64,000 nucleotides of DNA from Synechococcus sp. WH 7803 (GTDB lineage Bacteria > Cyanobacteriota > Cyanobacteriia > PCC-6307 > Cyanobiaceae). This document shows, one piece after another, positions 1 to 8,192 of the stretch. Below the pieces are notes generated by a model. It saw nothing but the letters and a program-made list of their open reading frames with translations. It ran no database searches and had not been told where the DNA came from. The stretch covers positions 310,001 through 374,000 of the forward strand of contig CT971583.1 in the NCBI GenBank assembly GCA_000063505.1. Reading direction: 5' to 3'. A program made the position numbers and the translations under genes. The number at the start of each line of letters is the position of its first letter. Within the stretch, counting starts at the first letter, position 1.

Positions 1-2717
1 CCAAGACGGATGCGATGTTGGAGCCAGTCGCTGCCACCGGGACCGGTTTCAAGCGGTTCGGGCACCGTCCATTGCACCTGACCGCGCACGTGCAGCAACT
101 CCCTTCGCTGCAAGGCGTCGCGGGCATGATCGACATCCGCCAGCACCGTGCGCAGCCGTTGGCCAAGGCGGTGCGGCGGCTCGTCACACACGGCCTCAAA
201 GGCTTCGTCCTGGCTGAGTTGTCGTTCAGCAGCAAGCTCAGACGTGAGCAAAAGCATCAACTGTCCGAGCTGGAAGGTCAGAGAACCGCGGATCATGTCG
301 GGTTCGCGCCTGGCGATCCCGTCGAGGGCCAGCAGGAGTTCCTGCTGCAGCATCCACTCGCGACCATCACTGCCGCAGGTTTGCTCGATCAGAGCTGCAA
401 TCGCCTGGCTGGACACGGGGGTGCTCAGTCGTGAGGCCTTGGTGTAATTGCGTCCAACCACCACCTGCTTCTGCCGGCTGAGCAGGTCGATCAGTGCGTC
501 GTCCAGCTGCGGGTGAATGAGTCCCATGGCGCCGGCGCAGCGACGGGCCACGTTCCAGTCCTCCTGCTGCAACCCGCGTCGGTAGATCTCCTCCAGCAGC
601 GTTTTGATTTCTACCGGAGCTCCGTTAGGGCCGCTCAGGATCGCCGAGCTTCCCAGCTTGCGCGTGAGCAGTTCCAGCACTTCGGCCTGCTCGCGCAGGG
701 AGTTGCTCGACCAGAGACGCCGTCGCAGCTCCTCCAACGATGTGTCGTCCAGCTCCTGTTCCTGAGCAGCGGTGAGATCACTCAGATCGGTCGAAGCCTT
801 GAGCAGTTGCCTGGCATTGGCCGTGGGGGGCAGTTCAGAGGTCGCCAGTGCGTGATGAGGCAGTTCATGCCACTGGGCTCGGGCTGCCAGCGTTTCCAGG
901 GTTGCGAACTCCACATGCACGTCTTCCACGCAACCACTGCAAAGACGCTCTGTGAGGGCGAGCAGATGGGTGTCTCCTCGCTCCAGCAAGGAGGCCTGCA
1001 CTGGAATCAAGAGCAGGGGTGAACCAGGTCCTTGCCAGTGCCTCTGCAGCAGATGCAGCTCGTTCACCACGCTGTCCACCAGATGTCTGGGGTCGTGGCT
1101 GAGATAAAACGTTCCCTCTTCAAGAACGGCGGGAAGAAAGGCCAGCTGCCGTTCACCCAACCGATAAAGCCTGGCACTGGCGGCAGTCTCAGGCCTTAAA
1201 GGTGGACAACCGCTCAGGCCAAGCGCCTCGTCAACGCCGACGGCGCTCAGGTGTTGACGCAGGGCATCGGAGCTCAGGATTTCGATCCCTGCAGTGTCTA
1301 AATCGCTAACCGGAAGCCCGAGCTCCTTCAGGCGCGAGGCCACGCTGGGGTCGTCGGGCGCCAAGCAGACCAGGACTGACTGCGCGCCTAGAACAGACGG
1401 CAGACGCCGGCCACAGGGATCGAGGTCTGCGGCCTCGATCAGCCCGTCCATCAGCATCTCCCCGAGCCAGGCCAGGCTCTGGGTCCAGAGCAGGGGGACA
1501 TTGTCATTGGCGACGCGTTTCTGGCTCCCGGGGCGCTGGCGTTCGCGTTCCACGGCTTCTGCGGGAACGAGGTAAAGCTCTGGGTAGAGCATCTGGCCGT
1601 TGCGTTCCACCCGAACGGCTTCCAGGCGATGGCGCCACTGTCTGGCGTCGTCCCAGCGCTCTTCAAAACAGGCGGTGATCAATTCATAAGCCAGGAACAG
1701 GGGCCATTCCGATTCCACTCCCTCAAACGTGGCGAGTTCATCGCATTCGTAGTGCAGGCGCGTGATGTCTTCCACCACGGTTTGGTGGCCATCGCGCCTG
1801 AAGCGCTTGTATCCGTAGAGGCCGCCCAGTTCCCGGCGGATGCGTCGGGCGGTGCGTTCAACAAGCTCAGGATCCTCGATCGCCCAGGCGGGATAGCCGA
1901 TCACCGACAAACAGGCGCTGTCCACCTCTTTGCTGGCGGATTCACGTGGGAGAAGCCCCTGCAGCGCTCGCCTTAAACGCACCACGGCTCCGGGAGGGAT
2001 CAGCACGGTCACGCTGCCATCGCCATGGGCGGCGAAGAGATCCACACCGTCGAGAGCCTCCAGGGCAGCCTTGGCCATGCCGATCGAGCTGGCATTGCGT
2101 TCCGGCAGTCCATGGTTGCCTTTGTCTCCCCTCTCCCAGATGCCGTAGTCCGGGGTCTGGTAAGCCCGGGCGACGTAGTACACGAGGTTCTGAATGAAGG
2201 CCGCCTCATGGCGGTTGTGGATCACAGCCAGACCGCTGCGACTGAGCTGGGCCAGTTGAAGCAGAAACAGTGATGTGGCATCGAGCTGGAGGTGCCCCCA
2301 TCCGTCGTCAGGCACCACCGGTTCCCCAGTCCGGCTGTTGTACTTGGCATGGAGCGCGTCCAGTGGATCCAGGCTGTGCTTGAAGCGTTCGACCTTCTCC
2401 GACTGACGCAGCATGGCGCTGAGCAGTCCGCGCATGAGGTCGACCACCCGCTGCTCCAGTTCCCAGCTGCGTTGGCATGGGCCGAGGAGTTTGCGGTGGG
2501 CAATGGCCAAGCCCCAAACGCACTGAATCGAGTACACGCAGTCGCGAACCCAGGCATCGCCGTAGTTGCCGTGAACGGTATGGGCCGTGCTCGCCGGAAG
2601 CAGTCCGCTCAGCGGATTTTGCCGCTGCAAGACCACGGCTTCGATGGCGCTGTCGAGTTGCTGCAACTGGTCCAGCTTCTCCTGGTCATTGCTGGCAACC
2701 GGATGGGACAGAACCAT
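1..2717 (-). CDS. GH15 / phosphorylase-kinase-alpha-beta-like protein (partial)
   Basis: This gene runs off the left edge of the window. About 905 codons are open from an ATG at 2717 and the C-terminus is missing. Residues about 52-60 read YGDAWVRDC and are followed by VYSIQCVWGLA, the signature shared by glycoside hydrolase family 15 and the regulatory alpha/beta subunits of eukaryotic phosphorylase kinase. The rest is a long alpha-helical protein without membrane segments or signal peptide, so it should be cytosolic. A role in glycogen or glucan metabolism is an inference from the family. It could be a glucoamylase-like hydrolase or a non-catalytic regulator. It is divergent from the WecG-like gene with only 49 bases between them. 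Confidence 0.8.
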   Translation of the reverse strand, partial: MVLSHPVASNDQEKLDQLQQLDSAIEAVVLQRQNPLSGLLPASTAHTVHGNYGDAWVRDCVYSIQCVWGLAIAHRKLLGPCQRSWELEQRVVDLMRGLLSAMLRQSEKVERFKHSLDPLDALHAKYNSRTGEPVVPDDGWGHLQLDATSLFLLQLAQLSRSGLAVIHNRHEAAFIQNLVYYVARAYQTPDYGIWERGDKGNHGLPERNASSIGMAKAALEALDGVDLFAAHGDGSVTVLIPPGAVVRLRRALQGLLPRESASKEVDSACLSVIGYPAWAIEDPELVERTARRIRRELGGLYGYKRFRRDGHQTVVEDITRLHYECDELATFEGVESEWPLFLAYELITACFEERWDDARQWRHRLEAVRVERNGQMLYPELYLVPAEAVERERQRPGSQKRVANDNVPLLWTQSLAWLGEMLMDGLIEAADLDPCGRRLPSVLGAQSVLVCLAPDDPSVASRLKELGLPVSDLDTAGIEILSSDALRQHLSAVGVDEALGLSGCPPLRPETAASARLYRLGERQLAFLPAVLEEGTFYLSHDPRHLVDSVVNELHLLQRHWQGPGSPLLLIPVQASLLERGDTHLLALTERLCSGCVEDVHVEFATLETLAARAQWHELPHHALATSELPPTANARQLLKASTDLSDLTAAQEQELDDTSLEELRRRLWSSNSLREQAEVLELLTRKLGSSAILSGPNGAPVEIKTLLEEIYRRGLQQEDWNVARRCAGAMGLIHPQLDDALIDLLSRQKQVVVGRNYTKASRLSTPVSSQAIAALIEQTCGSDGREWMLQQELLLALDGIARREPDMIRGSLTFQLGQLMLLLTSELAAERQLSQDEAFEAVCDEPPHRLGQRLRTVLADVDHARDALQRRELLHVRGQVQWTVPEPLETGPGGSDWLQHRIRL

Positions 2718-2766
2718 GGCCTCGCGTTCGACCGGACCTAGATTCTCCCTCGGAGCCGTTTCGGAG

Positions 2767-3513
2767 ATGGAAACAATCAGTACTGGCCCGCGCGATCGTC
2801 GTCGCTGCCACGTTCTTGGGGTTCCTGTTGACGCTTGCCGCGATGTGGTGGCTTCTGCAATCGGCTTGCATGGTGACGGCGGAGGTCAGATCGTGACGCT
2901 CAATGCCGAAATGACGATGCGAGCGCGTCAGGACGCGGATCTTGGTGCCGTGATTGCCCACGCAGACCTCGTGGTTCCGGATGGAGCAGGTGTGGTGTGG
3001 GCTCTCGGTCGCCAGGGGGTCAGGGTGAGGCGCAGTCCTGGTATCGAGCTGGCCTGGTCTCTGCTGCGTTACGCCGAGGCCCACAACTGGTCTGTCGCCC
3101 TGGTGGGTGGTTCACCCGAGGTGATGGCGCGCCTGAAAACCAAACTGGCCCACAGCCATCCCAAGCTGCGGTTGCAGATGGCAGAGCACGGATTTCAAGC
3201 GCCGGAGGCATGGCCGGCTTTGGAGGCCCGATTACGCAGTCTTCGGGCTGATCTTGTGCTGGTCGCTCTGGGTGTGCCCCGTCAAGAACTCTGGGCGCAG
3301 AGCATGCGCCACTCCCTCCCCGGCGTGTGGATGGGCGTCGGCGGCAGTTTCGATGTCTGGTCCGGTGTCAAGCAGCGAGCACCGGAATGGACCAGCCGAC
3401 TGCAACTGGAGTGGCTTTTCAGGCTGCTCCAGGACCCGTCACGCTGGCGGCGTTATCTGGTGCTGCCTCAATTCGCTTGGGCGGTGCTCCGAGCGGGCGC
3501 AAGGCGGCGTTAA
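2767..3513 (+). CDS. WecG/TagA/CpsF family glycosyltransferase
   Basis: A 248-residue protein of the WecG/TagA/CpsF family, which transfers N-acetylmannosaminuronate or ManNAc to undecaprenyl-PP-GlcNAc during surface polysaccharide synthesis. The family pattern is visible as GVPVD near residue 18, VTLNAEM at 43-49, DLVVPDGAGVVWA at 68-79 and LVALGVPRQELW toward the C-terminus. No membrane segment is needed, since the family docks peripherally on the inner membrane. The start at ATG 2767 gives the usual family length; an in-frame upstream extension into the divergent gene is non-conserved in character. A WecA-like partner lies at 18956-20101. The exact sugar donor is unknown. Confidence 0.85.
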   Translation: METISTGPRDRRRCHVLGVPVDACRDVVASAIGLHGDGGGQIVTLNAEMTMRARQDADLGAVIAHADLVVPDGAGVVWALGRQGVRVRRSPGIELAWSLLRYAEAHNWSVALVGGSPEVMARLKTKLAHSHPKLRLQMAEHGFQAPEAWPALEARLRSLRADLVLVALGVPRQELWAQSMRHSLPGVWMGVGGSFDVWSGVKQRAPEWTSRLQLEWLFRLLQDPSRWRRYLVLPQFAWAVLRAGARRR

Positions 3514-3518
3514 GGCGT

Positions 3519-3662
3519 TCAGCGGAAGCCGACGGAGGCTTGCCAGACGAAGGCCAGAAGCAGGAAAAACACTGGGATGATCGGCAGGATGTCGATCAGT
3601 GGGCCGAATGCCTGATAGGCCTCGGGAAGTTGGGCCAGCAGGTCAAGGGAGAAGGCAGCCAT
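3519..3662 (-). CDS. psbK: Photosystem II protein K
   Basis: A 47-residue single-span thylakoid protein. The mature part begins around [16 protein letters not shown] and continues into a hydrophobic helix ending in [10 protein letters not shown], the diagnostic PsbK sequence. The roughly ten N-terminal residues ([11 protein letters not shown]) are the cleaved presequence. PsbK binds the CP43 side of the photosystem II core and helps stabilise plastoquinone and pigment binding. The start at ATG 3662 is chosen because the longer open frame upstream is non-conserved in character. It lies 31 bases downstream of tgt on the same strand and converges on the WecG-like gene. Confidence 0.95.
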   Translation of the reverse strand: MAAFSLDLLAQLPEAYQAFGPLIDILPIIPVFFLLLAFVWQASVGFR

Positions 3663-3693
3663 CCCGGCGAACAGTTCGGTCAGTGAGCGGACG

Positions 3694-4818
3694 CTACCAC
3701 GTGTGATGGGCGGGTGAGTCGTCGTCCCAGGGACGGAAATCCTCTGCAAAACAGCCTTCGCGAATGGCGCGTTCCATCGCACTGGTGAAGCGGATCAGAT
3801 GGGTGAGGTTGTGCAGGCTCAGCAGAGTTAATCCGAGCAACTCTTCACTGCGGATCAGATGGTGCAGATAGGACCGGGTGTGCTGCTTGCAGGCGATGCA
3901 CGGGCATGTGGGGTCAAGCGGTGTGTGGTCATGCCGGAAGCGGGCGTTGCGCAGGTTCCAGCGCTCCCCGGCCACCATCGCCGTGCCGTGCCGCCCCAGA
4001 CGGGTGGGGAGCACGCAGTCGAACAGATCGATTCCGTTGGCGACAGCAACAGCCATTTCCCGGAGTGTGCCGATGCCCATGAGGTAGCGGGGACGATCCT
4101 CCGGCAGGAGAGGCGTGACCTGCCGAACGATGCGGTGCATCTCCTCCACCGGCTCTCCCACGCTGACGCCGCCAATGGCGATGCCCGGGAGGTTGAAGCC
4201 GGCGACGGCTTTCGCGCTGGCTTCGCGTAGGTGAGGGAAGCACCCCCCTTGCACGATCCCGAACAGGGCCTGGTCGGTGCGGGTGTGGGCGGTGACGCAG
4301 CGCTCGAGCCAGGCATGGGTGCGCCGACTGGCTTCCTCCACATCATTCTCAGTGGCGGGGTAAGGGGGGCATTGGTCAAAGGCCATGGCCACATCCGCAC
4401 CCAGCGCCATCTGAATCTCCATCGACCGTTCCGGCGTCAGCAGGATGCGGCTGCCGTCCCTCGGATTGCGGAAATCAACGCCGTGGTCATCGATGCGATT
4501 GAGGTCCCCCAGGCTGAACACCTGAAATCCCCCTGAATCGGTGAGCATCGGGCCCTGCCAGCCCATGAACCGATGGAGCCCACCTGCGGCCTCCACGACG
4601 GCTTCACCGGGTTGGAGGTGCAGGTGATAAGTGTTCGAGAGCACCATCTGTGCTCCGGTGGTCGCGAGTTGATCGGCCGTGACCCCCTTCACGGTGGCCA
4701 GCGTTCCCACGGGCATGAAGCGCGGTGTGGTCACCGGCCCATGGGGAGTCTGAAAACAACCGCAGCGGGCAGCGGTGTGCCGGCATGTTGCGTTGATCTG
4801 GAAGTCGAACACCCGCAT
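3694..4818 (-). CDS. tgt: Queuine/preQ1 tRNA-guanine transglycosylase
   Basis: A 374-residue TIM-barrel enzyme that exchanges guanine 34 of GUN-anticodon tRNAs for the queuosine precursor preQ1. Visible motifs are [13 protein letters not shown] near residue 91 (substrate pocket with the general-base Asp), GGVSVGE, DCVLPTR with the nucleophilic Asp near residue 265, and a zinc site [16 protein letters not shown] near the C-terminus. Length is normal for bacterial TGT. psbK follows on the same strand, and a YhhQ-type queuosine precursor transporter sits elsewhere in the window, which fits salvage of an imported precursor. The start at ATG 4818 keeps the usual N-terminus. Confidence 0.96.
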   Translation of the reverse strand: MRVFDFQINATCRHTAARCGCFQTPHGPVTTPRFMPVGTLATVKGVTADQLATTGAQMVLSNTYHLHLQPGEAVVEAAGGLHRFMGWQGPMLTDSGGFQVFSLGDLNRIDDHGVDFRNPRDGSRILLTPERSMEIQMALGADVAMAFDQCPPYPATENDVEEASRRTHAWLERCVTAHTRTDQALFGIVQGGCFPHLREASAKAVAGFNLPGIAIGGVSVGEPVEEMHRIVRQVTPLLPEDRPRYLMGIGTLREMAVAVANGIDLFDCVLPTRLGRHGTAMVAGERWNLRNARFRHDHTPLDPTCPCIACKQHTRSYLHHLIRSEELLGLTLLSLHNLTHLIRFTSAMERAIREGCFAEDFRPWDDDSPAHHTW

Positions 4819-4884
4819 CTCCGCCCAGGTCTTGACCCTACGGTGAGGTGAGTTCGCCGATGCTGCCCTCTGAGGATCGCTGCT

Positions 4885-5655
4885 CTGCCCTGGCTTCGGG
4901 ATCTTGCCGGTGCCTGGATTTTCTACTCCGTCCTGCCTGCCTGGCCCTGGCCTTCACCACGGTTCGAGCGCATTGCCCGCTTTGCTCCTTGGATCGGTCT
5001 GGTGATCGGTGGCCTTCAGGCGTTGCTCTGGCTTCTGCTCAGTGCCATGAACTGGTCGGTTGAGAGTTGTGCTCTCTTGGCGATGGCTCTGGGGGCCTGG
5101 CTCACAGGTGGATTGCATCTCGACGGCTTGATGGACACGGCTGATGGTCTGGCTGCTGGGCAAGAGCGATGTCTTGAAGCCATGGACGACAGTCGGGTTG
5201 GAGCCAGTGGAGTGCAGGCTTTGCTGCTGGTGCTGCTGCTGCAGGCAGGGGCGTTGATCAGGCTTGGCCCATGGGCGCCGCTGGCGCTGGTGATGGCTGC
5301 GGTGATCGGCAGGGTTGCTCCTCTGAGCGCGATGGCACGGTTTCCTTATCTCCGCCAAGGGGGGACGGCGGGGTTTCATCGCCGGCATTGGCATGGCGCG
5401 CAGGAGTGGGTTCCATCTGTTGCTCTGCTCCTACTGCTCCTGATCGGCGCGGCCTTGATGGGGGGCGGTTTGGCTCCATCCGTGTCCCTTGTGCTGGTGG
5501 TGGGCCTGGGAGCGGCTTGGTTGATCGTGGGGTGTCTGGGGAGGCGCCTCGGTGGTCATACCGGCGACACCTACGGGGCCTGTTTGGTGTGGGGGGAAAC
5601 CGTCACGCTGGTGGGTTCAGCGCTGGTGTTTCCTGCGGTGTTGGGGGCAGGCTGA
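4885..5655 (+). CDS. cobS: Cobalamin synthase (adenosylcobinamide-GDP ribazoletransferase)
   Basis: A polytopic membrane enzyme joining adenosylcobinamide-GDP and alpha-ribazole in the last steps of (pseudo)cobalamin synthesis. The metal-binding [16 protein letters not shown] motif and the [15 protein letters not shown] region are clear. The first standard start codon in frame is GTG 5002, but the frame upstream still encodes family-like sequence ([18 protein letters not shown] from 4900), so translation should begin earlier. No ATG, GTG or TTG exists in that frame back to the stop at 4849. CTG 4885, nine bases after a GAGG at 4872-4875, is proposed here. The 3' end overlaps the convergent kinase gene by 53 bases. 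Confidence 0.85.
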   Translation: MPWLRDLAGAWIFYSVLPAWPWPSPRFERIARFAPWIGLVIGGLQALLWLLLSAMNWSVESCALLAMALGAWLTGGLHLDGLMDTADGLAAGQERCLEAMDDSRVGASGVQALLLVLLLQAGALIRLGPWAPLALVMAAVIGRVAPLSAMARFPYLRQGGTAGFHRRHWHGAQEWVPSVALLLLLLIGAALMGGGLAPSVSLVLVVGLGAAWLIVGCLGRRLGGHTGDTYGACLVWGETVTLVGSALVFPAVLGAG

Positions 5656-6748
5656 GCAGAAAGGCATTGCCCTGATTCGGCAGGCTGTGATCAAGGTCTG
5701 CAGGTGTACGCAAGAGTTCGAGCTGCCCTCCCCGTTGCCGGGCCAACGTTTGAGCCAGGGCGAGACCGAGGCCTGAACCTGCGCGCTCGCTGCTGCTGCT
5801 GCCGCGAACCCCTTTCAAAAAAATCTGTTCTCGTTCGCTGTCGGGAATGGGAGGCCCTGCATCCCACACGCACACTCCGTGATCGTGCAGGTACAGGCCC
5901 AGGTCACAGCCATTGGGGCTATAGCGGAAGGCATTCTCCAGCAGGTTGGCCACGATCTCCGCCGTCACTGCGTCGGCGGCAGGACGCGGTGTCTGTGTCC
6001 AGCGCGGCCATTGCTGCGGTGCTCGCCACAGCCGTCCCTGCAGGGCGGCCGTCGCAGCGGCGCGATCAATCAGAGGGCGCAACAGATCGGCGATCGTGAG
6101 ATCGGGGGCATCGGCAGGCACCGGTGGCAGAAGCAGTGGGGTGGCGTTCTCCGGCTCAAGCCGCAGCTCCTCCCTGCCGATCCTGTCGAGAGAGGTCACA
6201 TAACGATCGAGCTCAACCTGTTCCCGGATCAGGTTCTCCACCAGTGGCCGCTGCTGGTCATCGGGACCGAGGCGCCGGAGCAGCAGCTGGGCGTAGGTTC
6301 TCAGGGCTGTCAGCGGATTACGGAGTTGGTGCACCATCACCGACAACTGCTGACGCTGGGCATCCAGTTGACCGTTCAGGCGGTTTTGCTCAAGTTCCAG
6401 TCCGCGAATGCAGGCGAGGGTTTCGGCGCAGGTTTGCAGGCGGCGGTTGTGGGCAGCGGCTTGCCCTCCGTCCTCACTCTGTTCAGCTCGCAGCACCCCA
6501 AGGAGCAAGGAGCGATAGCGCAGGGGGTACCAACGTCGTTCCGGCGCTGAACTGCGCAGGCTTGGGTCCTGGGCGATTGAATCGGGAAGGGCCACTCCCT
6601 CGGGCGACTGGGCGACGAGGGTGAGGCTGGGTGTGCTCCCTTCCTGGCGCTCCGTGAGGTACAGAGCAAGACGATCGGCGGCTCCGTCGGCGCTGAGGGC
6701 GTTGAGATGTTGCTGTGCCAGCGCCAGAAACTGATCAGAGAGATGCAT
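5603..6748 (-). CDS. Soluble sensor histidine kinase
   Basis: A 381-residue two-component kinase with no transmembrane segment. The N-terminal ~130 residues resemble a small-ligand sensor domain (possibly GAF-like), followed by a HisKA dimerisation domain with the phospho-acceptor His in VHQLRNPLTALRTY. The ATPase domain shows an N box (NLLENAFRYSPNG), a G1 box (WDAGPPIP) and a G2 box (GSGLGLALA). No response regulator is adjacent, so the partner is encoded elsewhere. The 3' end overlaps cobS by 53 bases. The signal sensed cannot be told from the sequence. Confidence 0.9.
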   Translation of the reverse strand: MHLSDQFLALAQQHLNALSADGAADRLALYLTERQEGSTPSLTLVAQSPEGVALPDSIAQDPSLRSSAPERRWYPLRYRSLLLGVLRAEQSEDGGQAAAHNRRLQTCAETLACIRGLELEQNRLNGQLDAQRQQLSVMVHQLRNPLTALRTYAQLLLRRLGPDDQQRPLVENLIREQVELDRYVTSLDRIGREELRLEPENATPLLLPPVPADAPDLTIADLLRPLIDRAAATAALQGRLWRAPQQWPRWTQTPRPAADAVTAEIVANLLENAFRYSPNGCDLGLYLHDHGVCVWDAGPPIPDSEREQIFLKGVRGSSSSERAGSGLGLALAQTLARQRGGQLELLRTPADLDHSLPNQGNAFLLSLPPTPQETPALNPPA

Positions 6749-7131
6749 CAGCTGGGCGGTCTTCGAAAACTGTCAAAGAGGCGACAGACGCCCGAGGCTT
6801 GCCAATTCAGCAAAAAGTCTTAAGATCAGATGAACGACCAAAGCCCGACCTCGTGGAGGTCTGGAATTGTCGATTGCTGGATCAAGGTTGCGCTTTGCGC
6901 GCTACCAAGGTTACAGCAGAGGTTGATGAATCTCCTGTTGTCGTCAGCAGCCCTGTTGGCGAATTCAACGGTGCGTGTCCAATCACGAAGGCGGTTTTGC
7001 CGGTTACTGCGTGGTTCGGGGCGCTGATTTCTGGATGCTTGCGATAAGCGTCCTGCGGTACGCGCTGAATTACGGCTCTTCCCGCCTGTCCACTGTTCTC
7101 TCTTCTATCCCTCTTCGGGGAATTCAACATC
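6749..7131. other. 383-base intergenic region between divergent genes
   Basis: This is the longest GC-rich gap in the window. It separates the divergent kinase and DUF3155 genes. It contains a good sigma-70-type promoter on the plus strand at 6799-6826 and, just downstream, a perfect six-base-pair hairpin (GACCTC GTG GAGGTC, 6847-6861). No convincing protein-coding frame of normal composition was found. It could be a long 5' leader of the DUF3155 mRNA or hold a small RNA. Confidence 0.5.
6799..6826 (+). promoter_or_regulatory. Sigma-70-type promoter
   Basis: TTGCCA at 6799-6804 and TAAGAT at 6821-6826 are separated by 16 bases. This matches a bacterial housekeeping promoter reading rightwards. 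Transcription would begin near 6833, about 300 bases before the DUF3155 start codon. Confidence 0.5.
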
Positions 7132-7500
7132 ATGTCCAAGAAGCGCAAGCGGATCAGCCGCCGCCGTCTCGCCGGCCAACGGGTTCTTGCCCATGTGCCC
7201 ACGTTTCATCTGGAAACCGGCGAGCACAAGCCCGTCACCGCTGCCCGGCGCTTCATTGCCGAGGGTGGTCTGGTGCCTCCTGCCCTCCTGAATGTGCGGC
7301 GCAACGAGCACACCACGGATCGCTTCTTCTGGGGAGAAAAGGGTCTGTTCAGCGCTCAGTACGCCGAAGAAAACCACTTCCTGTTCCCATCCCTGCGTCT
7401 GATTGTCGACAAGATCGGCGAAGAGGTGATCTTCGAGGGTCTCGAGCTTGCCTCCGACGACTGGGAGGAAATGGAGGAATACGAATACGCCTTCGTTTGA
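7132..7500 (+). CDS. DUF3155 family protein
   Basis: A 122-residue protein that I recognise as the cyanobacterial DUF3155 family. It begins with a strongly basic stretch (KKRKRISRRR) and contains the conserved blocks KPVTAARRFIAEGG, RRNEHTTDRFFWGEKGLF and EENHFLFPSLR. It ends in an acidic tail (DDWEEMEEYEYAFV). The family has no established function; the basic N-terminus could bind nucleic acid, which is only inference. The start at ATG 7132 follows a weak GGGGA ribosome site. A predicted promoter about 300 bases upstream would give it an unusually long leader. Confidence 0.9.
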   Translation: MSKKRKRISRRRLAGQRVLAHVPTFHLETGEHKPVTAARRFIAEGGLVPPALLNVRRNEHTTDRFFWGEKGLFSAQYAEENHFLFPSLRLIVDKIGEEVIFEGLELASDDWEEMEEYEYAFV

Positions 7501-7509
7501 GTCTCCTGT

Positions 7510-8133
7510 CTAGAAGTCTTGGCTGACTGGGTTCAGCCAGGACCGCAAGGCCTCAAGCATCAGCGGAACAGTGTCGTTGGGAATGGTGTGCCCGCCATCG
7601 AACGTGTGCAGGCGACAGGATTCACTGTCTCCACCCAGCTGTTCAGCGAGTCTTCGCTGCGCTTCGACGGGGACAACGTCATCATCACGGCCGTGCAGGA
7701 GCATGACTGGCGGCCGTGATTTTTGTGGTTGCCAATGGGGATGGGGATAGGCACTGCAGGCGATGATTCCCGCCAACGGCAGCTGACATCCCACGTTCAA
7801 GGCCATGGCGCCACCCTGGGAAAACCCCAGAAGGACTGTTTTTGAAAGCGGAATCTGACGTTGATCAAGCGCTTCGATGCGCTGTTTGAGTTCATGGACT
7901 GCTTGGGCAGCATCGGCCCACTGCTCTGGGAACAATCCGTACCACTGGCGCCCAGAGCCTGCGGGGTGAAGCTCCGGCGCGTTCAAGGCCATGCACTCGA
8001 TGGCCAACCCCGATGCTTGGCTCAGACACTCGCCTAACGGCATCAGATCACGGGCATCGGCCCCCCAGCCATGCAGAAGCACCAGGCGCGTCCGAGCTGG
8101 TTCCTGGCCGCGCTGGATCAGGAGGTCGTCCAT
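7510..8133 (-). CDS. Phospholipase/carboxylesterase-family alpha/beta hydrolase
   Basis: A 207-residue serine hydrolase of the carboxylesterase/thioesterase (YpfH/EstB-like) family. The oxyanion-hole loop is LLHGWGADARDL near residue 20, the nucleophile elbow is GFSQGG with Ser105, the acid is in HGRDDDVVP (Asp151) and the base is His182 in DGGHTIP. There is no signal peptide, so it should be cytosolic. The physiological ester is unknown. It is divergent from purH with a 59-base gap and convergent with DUF3155. Confidence 0.88.
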   Translation of the reverse strand: MDDLLIQRGQEPARTRLVLLHGWGADARDLMPLGECLSQASGLAIECMALNAPELHPAGSGRQWYGLFPEQWADAAQAVHELKQRIEALDQRQIPLSKTVLLGFSQGGAMALNVGCQLPLAGIIACSAYPHPHWQPQKSRPPVMLLHGRDDDVVPVEAQRRLAEQLGGDSESCRLHTFDGGHTIPNDTVPLMLEALRSWLNPVSQDF

Positions 8134-8192
8134 GGGGATCGAGACCGACTGCTGCGTAGGTTGGCGGATGGTATCCCCTGCGTCCTGTTGCC

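Noticed and set aside
4848-5063. 71-residue frame from GTG 4848 or ATG 4860 as the cobS start
   Set aside because: It is not in the cobS frame; after a few codons it encodes no family-like sequence. It is only relevant if a frameshift exists.
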